Assembly (NCBI RefSeq): GCF_007858535.1
Contig: NZ_CP040174.1
Location: forward strand, 2,666,001 to 2,730,000
DNA from: Arthrobacter sp. UKPF54-2
GTDB taxonomy: Bacteria > Actinomycetota > Actinomycetes > Actinomycetales > Micrococcaceae
DNA length: 64,000 nt
Direction: 5' to 3'
Both the position numbers and the translations under genes were made by a program. The notes under the pieces were generated by a model that saw only the letters and a program-made list of their open reading frames with translations, was not told where the DNA came from and made no database searches. Positions 9,058-16,432 of the stretch are shown in pieces (position 1 is the first letter of the stretch; the number at the start of each line of letters is the position of its first letter).

Positions 9058-9729
9058 GTGAAGCAGCACGGCGCAATGCGCCGCCTGCGGCTGGGTGTGA
9101 TGGGCGGCACGTTTGATCCGATCCATCACGGCCACCTCGTCGCGGCCAGTGAGGTCGCGGCGAAGTTCGGCCTCGATGAAGTGGTGTTTGTGCCCACAGG
9201 GCAGCCCTGGCAGAAGAGCAGCAAAAAAGTCAGCGAGGCCGAACACCGGTACCTCATGACCGTCATCGCCACCGCGTCGAACCCACGCTTCACGGTCAGC
9301 CGGGTCGACGTCGACCGGCCCGGCCCCACCTACACGATCGACACCCTGCGGGACCTCCGGACGCTGCGCCCGGACGCGGACCTGTTTTTCATCACCGGCG
9401 CCGATGCGCTGGCCCAGATCCTGTCTTGGAAGGACATCGACGAGCTGTGGTCGCTCGCGCACTTCGTAGGGGTGACGCGCCCGGGGCACGTGCTGGACGG
9501 CATGGGCCGCGACAACGTCAGCCTGCTGGAAGTGCCTGCCATGGCCATTTCCTCCACGGACTGCCGGGCCCGCGTCGCTGCGGGAAACCCCGTCTGGTAC
9601 CTCGTGCCCGACGGTGTGGTCCAGTACATCGCCAAGTACGACCTGTACGACGGACGGGCCGACCCCGAGCCGGACAGCCAGGAGTCCCGCCCCGTCCTCG
9701 AAGTAAACCAAACCGCCAGCACCGAATGA
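9058..9729 (+). CDS. nadD: Nicotinate-nucleotide adenylyltransferase
   Basis: A 223-residue NadD that adenylylates nicotinate mononucleotide in NAD synthesis. The nucleotidyltransferase signature [11 protein letters not shown] is at residues 16-26 and the substrate-binding [10 protein letters not shown] motif lies near 163. The start is uncertain: GTG 9058 gives 223 residues, ATG 9076 gives 217, and neither has a clear Shine-Dalgarno. It is followed by a hypothetical protein and rsfS, the usual nadD-rsfS neighbourhood. Confidence 0.93.
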   Translation: MKQHGAMRRLRLGVMGGTFDPIHHGHLVAASEVAAKFGLDEVVFVPTGQPWQKSSKKVSEAEHRYLMTVIATASNPRFTVSRVDVDRPGPTYTIDTLRDLRTLRPDADLFFITGADALAQILSWKDIDELWSLAHFVGVTRPGHVLDGMGRDNVSLLEVPAMAISSTDCRARVAAGNPVWYLVPDGVVQYIAKYDLYDGRADPEPDSQESRPVLEVNQTASTE

Positions 9730-9736
9730 GCCTTCA

Positions 9737-11056
9737 ATGAGTCAGGAACAGCCTCCCATCCGCAGCCGCCGCGAATTGCGCCAGGCCAGGGATGAACGCC
9801 AGGACGTGAACCCCGGCGCCGGCACCGCCGGTGCTGTTCCGGCTGCCCCGGAGCGCACCGGCATTGCCGGCGCCGATACGGCCGGCTCAGAAGCGGTCCG
9901 GGGCGCCGCGAATCCTGCCTTCTCCGAGCGGCCCGAGGAACCGACCGAGGCCGAAACCACGGGCCGGCGCCGGATCCCGGGCCCGGTGGACTCGGTCCGC
10001 AGCACCTCGGCGGCGCAGCGGTCGTCCCAGATCCGCGCCCGCGACCGCGCGGCCCTGCGCACCATCAAGGAGCTCGCCGAGAAGGAAGGCCAGCTTTCGC
10101 CCGGCGGGCCGCCCACGCGCCGCCAGCTCCGGCTCCAGCAGCTGGCCGAGGAGACGGCCCCTGCCACCTCGGCCAACCCCATTGTCCCCATGCCCTCGCC
10201 GCGGACCCGCTCGCACCCCGTCGTTGCGCCGGCGGCCGCCGCACCTGAGCTCCAGTCCGCCCCGGCGGCCCCCGACGGCGGCGCTCCGGGCCCGGACGGT
10301 GGCGCTCCCGGCCCCGTCGGGAAGCCGCCGGAAGGAATGAGCGTCGAGCAGGCCCTGGCCGCGCGTGAGCTCCTTGCCGCGCAGGCCCGAAACCAGGTGG
10401 CGAAGATGGAGCACATCGCCGCTACGGACCCCGATGCCGTCAACCCGGAGGTGCTTGCCGAGCAGATCGCCCTGGCCGAGCGCGCCGCCGTGCTCAACCG
10501 GCGGGCCGCGGCCAAGCAGAAGCTGGCCGAACAGAACAGCCAGACGCCCCAGCGCAACGATCCGCCGCGGAACGATCCCTCGACGGCGAGCAACCTTGCC
10601 ATGGTCACCCCGCTGGAATTCGTCGAGGTCCCCGGCATCGAGCGGCCGGTCATGAAGCGCCCTGCCACCTCGCACGTCCCGGTCGCCACCAACCCCAGCC
10701 CCAAGGTCCAGCCAAAGTCCTCGCGCCGTCCGGGCCTGTCCCGGCTGCGGGATGCCGCTCCGGTCAAAGGCCGCGCAGGCGTCCTGGCCCGGGCGGAGGC
10801 TGCCGCGCAGGCCGGAACCCGGCCGGCGGTACCGGCCGCCCAGCCTGTTCCCGAAGCCCCGGTAACCGAGGAGGACTTCGCCGCCCGCCCGCCTGTGGCT
10901 GCCAACGCCGCCTATGGGCTGGATCCGCTTGACGCCGCCACGGCCGGACTGGGCAGGGCACAGCGCCTGCGCGCCCTCCAGCTCGGCGTCTTGGCCCTGG
11001 GCGTGCTCGCGCTCATCGCCGGAATCATCCTGATCATCACCGGAATGGCCCACTAG
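9737..11056 (+). CDS. Hypothetical membrane-anchored protein between nadD and rsfS
   Basis: A 439-residue protein with a long Arg/Ala/Pro/Glu-rich, probably disordered N-terminal region. It begins MSQEQPPIRSRRELRQARD and ends in one C-terminal transmembrane helix (~LGVLALGVLALIAGIILIIT). It is therefore a C-tail-anchored protein with a large cytoplasmic part. It starts seven bases after nadD. Its place between nadD and rsfS suggests it belongs to the housekeeping cluster. I recognise no domain. Confidence 0.75.
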   Translation: MSQEQPPIRSRRELRQARDERQDVNPGAGTAGAVPAAPERTGIAGADTAGSEAVRGAANPAFSERPEEPTEAETTGRRRIPGPVDSVRSTSAAQRSSQIRARDRAALRTIKELAEKEGQLSPGGPPTRRQLRLQQLAEETAPATSANPIVPMPSPRTRSHPVVAPAAAAPELQSAPAAPDGGAPGPDGGAPGPVGKPPEGMSVEQALAARELLAAQARNQVAKMEHIAATDPDAVNPEVLAEQIALAERAAVLNRRAAAKQKLAEQNSQTPQRNDPPRNDPSTASNLAMVTPLEFVEVPGIERPVMKRPATSHVPVATNPSPKVQPKSSRRPGLSRLRDAAPVKGRAGVLARAEAAAQAGTRPAVPAAQPVPEAPVTEEDFAARPPVAANAAYGLDPLDAATAGLGRAQRLRALQLGVLALGVLALIAGIILIITGMAH

Positions 11057-11178
11057 CCGCCCACCCGCAACGACGACCCGCGCCGCGCAGGTCCGCCAGG
11101 TAGCCTCACGGACCGTTCGGCTTTCCCGTCCAAAAAGTTTCTGAATCTCAAGAGTTTCCAAATTCACCAAGGAGTCCC

Positions 11179-11580
11179 GTGACTGCAACCGATTCATCCA
11201 TCGCCACAGCCCGCCACGCCGCCCGCGCGGCTGCGGAAAAATTGGCCGAGGACATTGTGGCCCTCGACGTCAGCGAGCGGCTCGCCCTGGCGGACGTGTT
11301 CCTGATCGCCTCGGCACCGTCCGAGCGTCAGGTCAACGCGATCGTCGACGGCATCGAGGATGAACTGTCCAAGTTCGACCTCAAGCCGGTCCGCCGCGAG
11401 GGACGCTCCGGCGGACGCTGGGTGCTGCTGGACTACGCCGACGTCGTGATCCACGTCCAGCACGAAGAGGACCGCGTGTTCTACGCCCTGGAGCGTCTCT
11501 GGAAGGACTGCCCGGTGGTCGACCTGCAACTCGGCGACGACGCTTCCGCCAAGGCCAGCGCCGCCACCGAAACGGAGTAG
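11179..11580 (+). CDS. rsfS: Ribosomal silencing factor RsfS
   Basis: A 133-residue RsfS/Iojap/YbeB protein, which binds L14 and blocks subunit joining under nutrient limitation. The family motifs ALADVFLIASAPSERQVNAI and GRWVLLDYADVVIHVQHEEDR are intact. GTG 11179 follows AAGGAG at good spacing. The short acidic tail is non-conserved. Confidence 0.95.
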   Translation: MTATDSSIATARHAARAAAEKLAEDIVALDVSERLALADVFLIASAPSERQVNAIVDGIEDELSKFDLKPVRREGRSGGRWVLLDYADVVIHVQHEEDRVFYALERLWKDCPVVDLQLGDDASAKASAATETE

Positions 11581-11622
11581 CCGGCCCGGCTGCCGCAGCG
11601 CCGGAGCCTGAATATGCCCGAT

Positions 11623-11652
11623 TTGGAATTTTCAGAAGTGCTGATCTAAGAT
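11623..11652 (+). promoter_or_regulatory. Promoter of the first tRNA-Ala gene
   Basis: TTGGAA (11623-11628), an 18-bp spacer and TAAGAT (11647-11652) form a good sigma70-type promoter about 45 bp upstream of the tRNA. Confidence 0.5.
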
Positions 11653-11697
11653 ATTTGAGTTGCTTCGGAGAGAACGAATCCGGAGCAACGAAAATTC

Positions 11698-11770
11698 GGG
11701 GCTGTGGCGCAGCTGGTAGCGCACCTGCATGGCATGCAGGGGGTCAGGGGTTCGAGTCCCCTCAGCTCCA
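11698..11770 (+). tRNA. tRNA-Ala(GGC), copy 1
   Basis: A 73-nt cloverleaf: acceptor GGGGCTG pairs with CAGCTCC, anticodon stem CCTGC/GCAGG, loop ATGGCAT with anticodon GGC at 11731-11733, TTCGAGTC T-loop, discriminator A. The CCA end is not fully encoded (ACCGG follows). Confidence 0.96.
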
Positions 11771-11777
11771 CCGGATG

Positions 11778-11813
11778 ATCCGCCGGAATCGAAAGATTCC
11801 GGCGGATTTTTTT
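11778..11813 (+). terminator. Terminator after tRNA-Ala copy 1
   Basis: A perfect 13-bp stem, ATCCGCCGGAATC (11778-11790) with GATTCCGGCGGAT (11795-11807), has a GAAA tetraloop and is followed by six more T residues. Confidence 0.9.
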
Positions 11814-11869
11814 GTGCCGCCCGCTGCCCGGGATGCCGGGGCGGCGCGCCGCGCGCCGCGCCGCGAGCC

Positions 11870-11905
11870 GATTAGCTTCACGGGCAAATGTAGATTAAGC
11901 TAATC
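11870..11905. repeat. Inverted repeat between the tRNA genes
   Basis: GATTAGCTT and AAGCTAATC are 9-bp inverted arms separated by about 18 bp, upstream of the second tRNA. It could be an operator or a weak hairpin; its role is unknown. Confidence 0.35.
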
Positions 11906-11955
11906 AGGTTGCTTGATCGGACCGGCCTTCGGCTGGTGGGATCAGCGGCAAGTAC

Positions 11956-12028
11956 GGGGCTGTGGCGCAGCTGGTAGCGCACCTGCATGGCATGCAGGGG
12001 GTCAGGGGTTCGAGTCCCCTCAGCTCCA
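11956..12028 (+). tRNA. tRNA-Ala(GGC), copy 2
   Basis: Base-for-base identical over 73 nt to the copy at 11698-11770, with anticodon GGC. The flanks differ, and the two copies have separate terminators, so only the tRNA itself is conserved between them. Confidence 0.96.
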
Positions 12029-12033
12029 CCGAA

Positions 12034-12069
12034 CAAGGTCCCGCTCGTTGAGCGGGACCTTGCTGGTTT
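12034..12069 (+). terminator. Terminator after tRNA-Ala copy 2
   Basis: CAAGGTCCCGCT (12034-12045) pairs perfectly with AGCGGGACCTTG (12051-12062) around a CGTTG loop. A short T-rich tract follows. Confidence 0.8.
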
Positions 12070-12091
12070 AAGCCTTATCTAGGATGGGACC

Positions 12092-13222
12092 GTGAACGAA
12101 GATCGCGTGGCCGACGTCGTCGTGATCGGCGCAGGGCAGGCCGGACTGTCCGCCGCCTACCACCTGCAGCGCCGCGGTTTCGTCCCGGCTGATGATGACG
12201 GCGGCGACCTGGATGCCGACCACGACGGCGGCATCGGCGCGGTCCCGCCGAGCTACGTGGTGCTCGACGCCGAGGACGGTCCCGGGGGCGCCTGGCGCCA
12301 CCGCTGGAAAAGCCTGCTAATGGCGACCGTCAACGGCATCAGCGATCTCCCCGGCATCCCGCAGCCCTCGGTGGACCCGCAGGAGGCGAGCTCCAGCTTC
12401 CTGAGCCGCTACTTCGGCGACTACGAGACCGAGCTCGGTCTGTCCATCCGGCGGCCCGTAAAGGTGCGCTCGGTCAGCCGCGAGGACAGCGACCCGGCTG
12501 GACGGCTGCGTGTTGCCACTTCCGGCGGGGTCTGGTCCGCGCGGGCCGTGATCAACGCCACCGGGACTTGGACCCGTCCGTTTTGGCCGATCTACCGGGG
12601 CCAGTCCAGCTTCCGCGGCCGGCAGCTGCACGTGGCGGACTATGTCTCGGCCCAGGAGTTCCGGGGCCAGCATGTGCTCGTGGTCGGCGGGGGCATCTCC
12701 GCCGTCGGACTGCTGGAGGAGATTTCCCACGTCACCACCACCACCTGGTTCACCCGCCGCGAACCCGTCTGGCGCGACGCCGCCTTCGACCGGCAGGCCG
12801 GCCACGACGCCGTCGCCCTCGTCGAAGAGCGGGTCCGGCAGGGACTGCCGCCGCAGAGCGTCGTCGCCGTCACCGGCCTGATCTGGACCCCGACCTTGCG
12901 CGCCGCCGCCGAACGGGGGGTGCTCCGGCGCCACCCCATGTTCACCGGCATCGAACCCGGGGGAGTGCGCCTCGCGGACGGCAGCTTCCTGGCCGCCGAC
13001 GTCATCCTCTGGGCCACCGGCTTCCGGGCCGAACTGGAGCATCTTGCCCCGCTGCACCTGCGCGGACCCGGCGGCGGCATCGCGATGGACGGTACCCAGG
13101 TCGCCGCGGAACCCCGGGTGCACCTGGTGGGTTACGGCCCGTCCTCGTCCACCATCGGCGCCAACCGCGCGGGCCGGGCCGCCGTGGCCGGCATCGTCAA
13201 ACTGCTGTCCGGTTCGGGATAA
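12092..13222 (+). CDS. Flavin-dependent oxidoreductase (FMO/YUCCA-like fold)
   Basis: A 376-residue FAD/NAD(P)-dependent oxidoreductase. The FAD Rossmann motif GAGQAGLSAAYHL is near residue 11, a second dinucleotide-binding motif VVGGGISAVGLLEEI lies near 195, and the C-terminal ATGFR-type motif reads LWATGFRAELEHLAP. An Asp/Gly-rich insertion of about 20 residues (~34-55) separates the first Rossmann helix from the next strand. The substrate is unknown. The gene starts with GTG and is followed nine bases later by a methyltransferase gene. Confidence 0.8.
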   Translation: MNEDRVADVVVIGAGQAGLSAAYHLQRRGFVPADDDGGDLDADHDGGIGAVPPSYVVLDAEDGPGGAWRHRWKSLLMATVNGISDLPGIPQPSVDPQEASSSFLSRYFGDYETELGLSIRRPVKVRSVSREDSDPAGRLRVATSGGVWSARAVINATGTWTRPFWPIYRGQSSFRGRQLHVADYVSAQEFRGQHVLVVGGGISAVGLLEEISHVTTTTWFTRREPVWRDAAFDRQAGHDAVALVEERVRQGLPPQSVVAVTGLIWTPTLRAAAERGVLRRHPMFTGIEPGGVRLADGSFLAADVILWATGFRAELEHLAPLHLRGPGGGIAMDGTQVAAEPRVHLVGYGPSSSTIGANRAGRAAVAGIVKLLSGSG

Positions 13223-13231
13223 CGTAAAACG

Positions 13232-14404
13232 GTGCAAAGTACGCTTGAACAACTCTTCCCCCGGCTGCGGCGGTTCCCCGACGTCGAGGCCGCCAACCTG
13301 CAGGCCTGGGACGCCACCGACCGGCTGCTGCTGGACACCGCCGCCGAGCTGCGCGCCTCCGGCGTGATCGCCCCCGGCACCAGGACCGCCGTCGTCGGCG
13401 ACCGGTACGGCGCGCTGACCCTCGGCCTGCTGGCGCTGGGCCGGGATAACGGCACGCCGGGCATGCAGGCGGGCACCGTCCGCGTGCACGAGGACCTGGT
13501 CACCGGCGAACGCGCGCTGCGCCACAATGCCGAAGCCGTGGGAATCACCAAAGGGTTCGACCAGCTCCCGCTGGACGCCGCGCTGGACGGCGCCGGGCTG
13601 GTGCTGCTGCAGCTGCCCAGATCCCTCGCCGAACTCGACGAGATCGCCGACGCCGTCGCCCGGCACGCCGCGCCCGGCGTGGTGCTGCTGGCCGGCGGCC
13701 GGGTCAAACACATGAGCCTGGGCATGAATGCGGTGCTGGAACGCTACTTCGGTGAGGTGCAGCCGCAGCTGGCGAGGCAAAAATCGCGGATCCTGCTGGC
13801 CCGCGCCCCCAAGGCGGTCGCCGCCGCCCCGCCCTTCCCGGTGACCGAGCGCAACGCCGAGCTGGACCTCACCGTCTGCGCCCGGGGTGCCGTGTTTTCC
13901 GGCACCGGGCTGGACATCGGTACCCGATTCCTGCTGGAATTCCTGCCGGAGATGCCGGCGGTCCGGCACGCCGTCGACCTGGGCTGCGGCACGGGAATCC
14001 TGGCCGCGATGTACGCCCGCAGCCACCCGGACGCCCGCGTCATCGCCACCGACAGGTCAGCGGCCGCCGTCGAGTCCGCCCGGGAAACGGCCCGCGCCAA
14101 CGGCCTCGACGCCCAGATCGACGTGCTGCAGGACGACGCCATGAGCACCCTGCCCGACGCCGGCGCCGGCCTGGTCCTGCTCAACCCGCCCTTCCACCTC
14201 GGGGCCGCCGTGCACGCCGGGGCAGGGCTCAAGCTGATCGAAGCCGCCGCCCGGGTCCTGGCCCCTGGCGGCGAACTCTGGACCGTGTTCAACAGCCACC
14301 TGCAGTACCGGCCGGCGCTGGAACGGCTGGTCGGGCCCACCCGCGAGGTGGGCCGGAATGCCAAATTCACCGTCACCGCGAGCGTCCGCACGGCGCGGCC
14401 CTAA
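13232..14404 (+). CDS. RlmG/RsmC-family rRNA guanine-N2 methyltransferase-like protein
   Basis: A 390-residue class I SAM-dependent methyltransferase with a tandem layout. An N-terminal degenerate MTase-like half is followed by a C-terminal catalytic half with VDLGCGTGILAAMYA (~248), the catalytic NPPFHLG motif (~311) and the C-terminal VGRNAKFTVT segment. This pattern fits the RsmC/RlmG enzymes that methylate guanine N2 in 16S or 23S rRNA. Which rRNA is modified cannot be told from the sequence. Confidence 0.82.
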   Translation: MQSTLEQLFPRLRRFPDVEAANLQAWDATDRLLLDTAAELRASGVIAPGTRTAVVGDRYGALTLGLLALGRDNGTPGMQAGTVRVHEDLVTGERALRHNAEAVGITKGFDQLPLDAALDGAGLVLLQLPRSLAELDEIADAVARHAAPGVVLLAGGRVKHMSLGMNAVLERYFGEVQPQLARQKSRILLARAPKAVAAAPPFPVTERNAELDLTVCARGAVFSGTGLDIGTRFLLEFLPEMPAVRHAVDLGCGTGILAAMYARSHPDARVIATDRSAAAVESARETARANGLDAQIDVLQDDAMSTLPDAGAGLVLLNPPFHLGAAVHAGAGLKLIEAAARVLAPGGELWTVFNSHLQYRPALERLVGPTREVGRNAKFTVTASVRTARP

Positions 14405-14492
14405 CCGCCCCGGCGGCGGCGCCGGACGGCCGGGCAGAAAACCGCCCGTCTGTGAAGCCGGTCTATGGGGCTCGGGGCGGCGGGTAACGTAC

Positions 14493-14504
14493 GATTCTGG
14501 AATC
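14493..14504. promoter_or_regulatory. Inverted repeat upstream of the ROK regulator
   Basis: GATTC-TG-GAATC, a 5-bp inverted repeat with a 2-bp spacer, lies 35 bp before the ROK start and overlaps a possible TACGAT -10 element. It is a candidate autoregulatory operator. Confidence 0.3.
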
Positions 14505-14538
14505 AGCAGTTCTTGGCCGAAGACGTTTAGAGGTATCA

Positions 14539-15792
14539 GTGACTGAGACCCGCACACCCTCGCCGCGGCGCGGAACGAATCTTCCCCGGATGGGGGATTT
14601 CAACCTCACCGTCATCCTCGACGCGATCCGGCGCGCCCCGGGCGGCCTCAGCCGGGTGGAACTCGCGCAGATCGTCGGACTCTCGCCGCAAACCATTTCC
14701 AACATCTCCCGCCGCCTGCTGGACCAGAACCTCATCGTCGAAGCCGGAAAAGAAGGCACGGGGCCCGGCAAACCGCGGACCATGCTCAGGCTGAACCCGG
14801 GCGGCATGTACGCCGTCGGCGTCCACCTCGACCCGGCCGTCCTGACCTTCGTTGTGCTGGACCTCGTCGGCGCCGTCGTCAAGCACTCCCGGATCAAGAC
14901 CCCCTCCCGCACGGATCCGGGATCCATCATCGACACCATCGCCGCCGAGATCAAGCAGCTGGTGGAGGAGTCCGGCGTGGACCGTTCCAAGGTGGCCGGG
15001 CTGGGCGTAGCCTCGCCCGGACCGATCGACCTGGTTGAGGGCGCCGTGGTGGATCCGCCCCTGCTGCCGGGCTGGGAGCGCGTTCCGTTGCGCGACGCCC
15101 TGGCCGAGGCGACCGGGCTCTCCACGATCCTGGACAAGGACGTGACCAGCGCCGCCGTGGCCGAAACCTGGGCGGGCGGCCCCAGCGGTGCCGGCAGTTT
15201 CGTCTTTATGTACATGGGCACCGGCATCGGCTGCGGCGTGGTCCTCAACGACGAGGTCATCCGCGGCACCTCCGGCAACGCGGGGGAGATCGGACATATC
15301 ATCGTGGATCCCGACGGCCCGCTGTGCGACTGCGGCCAGCGCGGCTGTGTGAAATCCTCCGCCATCCCGCAGGTCCTGGTGGCCCAGGCCGAGGCGGCCG
15401 GAGTGCTGGACGGCTCCCGGGCGGAGCGAAGCGCCCCGGCCGTGCAGGAGAGCTTCGCCGAACTCTGTGCGCTGGCCTACGGCGGCAATGACGTCGCGAT
15501 GGACATCCTCCGGAAGTCCGCCGTGCTGGTGGGCCGGGCCATCTCCGCGGTCACCAACGCCCTTGACGTGGACCGGGTGGTCTTTGGCGGGCCGTTCTGG
15601 ACCTGCCTCGCGCCGGCCTACCTGGAGCAGATCCCGGGCATCGTGGGGGAGAACAGCGCCACGCGCAAGATCCACGGGATCGAAGTGGTGGGCACTGGCG
15701 TGGGCGAGGATGTGGGTGCCATCGGCGCCGCGTGCCTGGTTCTGGAGCACACCCTGGCGCCCCGCTCCCAGCGCCTGCTGCTGGAAGGCTGA
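14539..15792 (+). CDS. ROK-family transcriptional regulator
   Basis: A 417-residue protein with an N-terminal winged helix-turn-helix (~residues 18-80, SRVELAQIVGLSPQTISNISRRLLD). A ROK sugar-kinase-like domain follows, with GVHLDPAVLTFVVLDL, GVASPGP and the zinc-binding CDCGQRGC motif near residue 270. Such proteins are sugar-responsive repressors of carbohydrate genes. No transporter or sugar operon adjoins it, so its inducer cannot be inferred. GTG start. Confidence 0.85.
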   Translation: MTETRTPSPRRGTNLPRMGDFNLTVILDAIRRAPGGLSRVELAQIVGLSPQTISNISRRLLDQNLIVEAGKEGTGPGKPRTMLRLNPGGMYAVGVHLDPAVLTFVVLDLVGAVVKHSRIKTPSRTDPGSIIDTIAAEIKQLVEESGVDRSKVAGLGVASPGPIDLVEGAVVDPPLLPGWERVPLRDALAEATGLSTILDKDVTSAAVAETWAGGPSGAGSFVFMYMGTGIGCGVVLNDEVIRGTSGNAGEIGHIIVDPDGPLCDCGQRGCVKSSAIPQVLVAQAEAAGVLDGSRAERSAPAVQESFAELCALAYGGNDVAMDILRKSAVLVGRAISAVTNALDVDRVVFGGPFWTCLAPAYLEQIPGIVGENSATRKIHGIEVVGTGVGEDVGAIGAACLVLEHTLAPRSQRLLLEG

Positions 15793-15829
15793 CCGGCCGG
15801 CCCACGTTGGGCTGGTCGAAAAGCAGCCG

Positions 15830-16027
15830 TCAGTCGATATCCTCGATGACTGTCCCGAACGGGATGGTGTCATCCAGATGGGCCTGGTGGTCATGCGGGT
15901 GCACCACCACGCGGACACCGTGCAGCTTGTCGGCCGCCGACTGCATCAGCACGGGCCTTACGGTGTTGATGAGGCTCTCGCTCTTGCCGGCGAGATAGTC
16001 CTGGTAACTTGCTGGAAGCTGAATCAT
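15830..16027 (-). CDS. Small hypothetical protein
   Basis: A 65-residue soluble protein beginning MIQLPASYQDYLAGKSES and containing the His-rich VVVHPHDHQAHLDD. I chose ATG at 16027; a TTG at 16057 would add ten residues but lacks a ribosome binding site. It is tail-to-tail with the ROK gene and divergent from metF. Function unknown. Confidence 0.6.
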   Translation of the reverse strand: MIQLPASYQDYLAGKSESLINTVRPVLMQSAADKLHGVRVVVHPHDHQAHLDDTIPFGTVIEDID

Positions 16028-16138
16028 GGCATCAGGATAGACCTGCGCCGCGGACAAGGGGAGGGCCCTCTGGGGCGAATAATCTTCTGCCCCGACCCTC
16101 CCGTGAGCGTAAAGACGCGTCTTAATTCGGCGGTCGAC

Positions 16139-16167
16139 TTGTTTGCCGCTTTCCCGGCCCCTACAGT
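16139..16167 (+). promoter_or_regulatory. Promoter of metF-metE
   Basis: TTGTTT (16139-16144), a 17-bp spacer and TACAGT (16162-16167) give a predicted transcription start near 16174. That leaves a leader of roughly 260 nt before metF. Confidence 0.55.
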
Positions 16168-16176
16168 CGTAGACAA

Positions 16177-16190
16177 GTTACCGCGGTAAC
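16177..16190. promoter_or_regulatory. 14-bp palindrome at the metF transcription start
   Basis: GTTACCGCGGTAAC is a perfect palindrome just after the predicted start site. It directly abuts the structured leader. It could be a repressor operator in DNA, or a small GTTAC/GTAAC hairpin in RNA. Confidence 0.45.
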
Positions 16191-16281
16191 GTGTCAGCGA
16201 TCCTCCGCTGCAGGCCGGCCCACTGGAGCAATCCAGGCGGCGGCCAAGGAGGGTGTGGGTGCCCCCATGTGGGCCTGACAT
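16191..16281 (+). ncRNA. Structured leader RNA upstream of metF (candidate riboswitch)
   Basis: A nested fold can be drawn by hand. P1 is GTGTCAG (16191-16197) with CTGACAT (16275-16281). P2 is ATCCTCC (16200-16206) with GGAGGGT (16248-16254). P3 is GGCC-G-GCC (16213-16220) with GGC-GGCC (16239-16245). P4 is CTGGA (16223-16227) with TCCAG (16232-16236), closed by a GCAA tetraloop. P5 is TGGG (16256-16259) with CCCA (16264-16267). Its position ahead of methionine genes suggests sensing of SAM or a related ligand. It lacks the GGCAACC-type core of SAM-I/SAM-IV and the cobalamin box, so I leave the class open. Confidence 0.5.
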
Positions 16282-16380
16282 TTGCTCACGGACAACTTCG
16301 TACCAGGCGTAACAGTCGCGGCTGCGCCCTGCTGAAGTTTCCTCCGTGTTCCCCAAACTCAACTCATTGGCGGCAGCGCC

Positions 16381-16396
16381 GGCCGGTTCTCCGGCC
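16381..16396 (+). promoter_or_regulatory. GC hairpin near the metF start
   Basis: GGCCGG (16381-16386) pairs with CCGGCC (16391-16396) around TTCT, and the flanking CAGC/GCTG can extend it. There is no U-run. It lies 36 bases before ATG 16433 and may be the expression platform of the upstream leader element. Confidence 0.35.
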
Positions 16397-16432
16397 CCAG
16401 CTGGCGGCAATGGCTCACAGCCAAGGACGCAA

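Noticed and set aside
16191..16281. SAM-IV or SAM-I riboswitch, or cobalamin riboswitch, upstream of metF
   Set aside because: The GGCAACC-type core and the B12 box are absent. Some local resemblance (GGTGCCCC, CTGGAGCAATCCAG) is not enough to assign either class without a covariance search.
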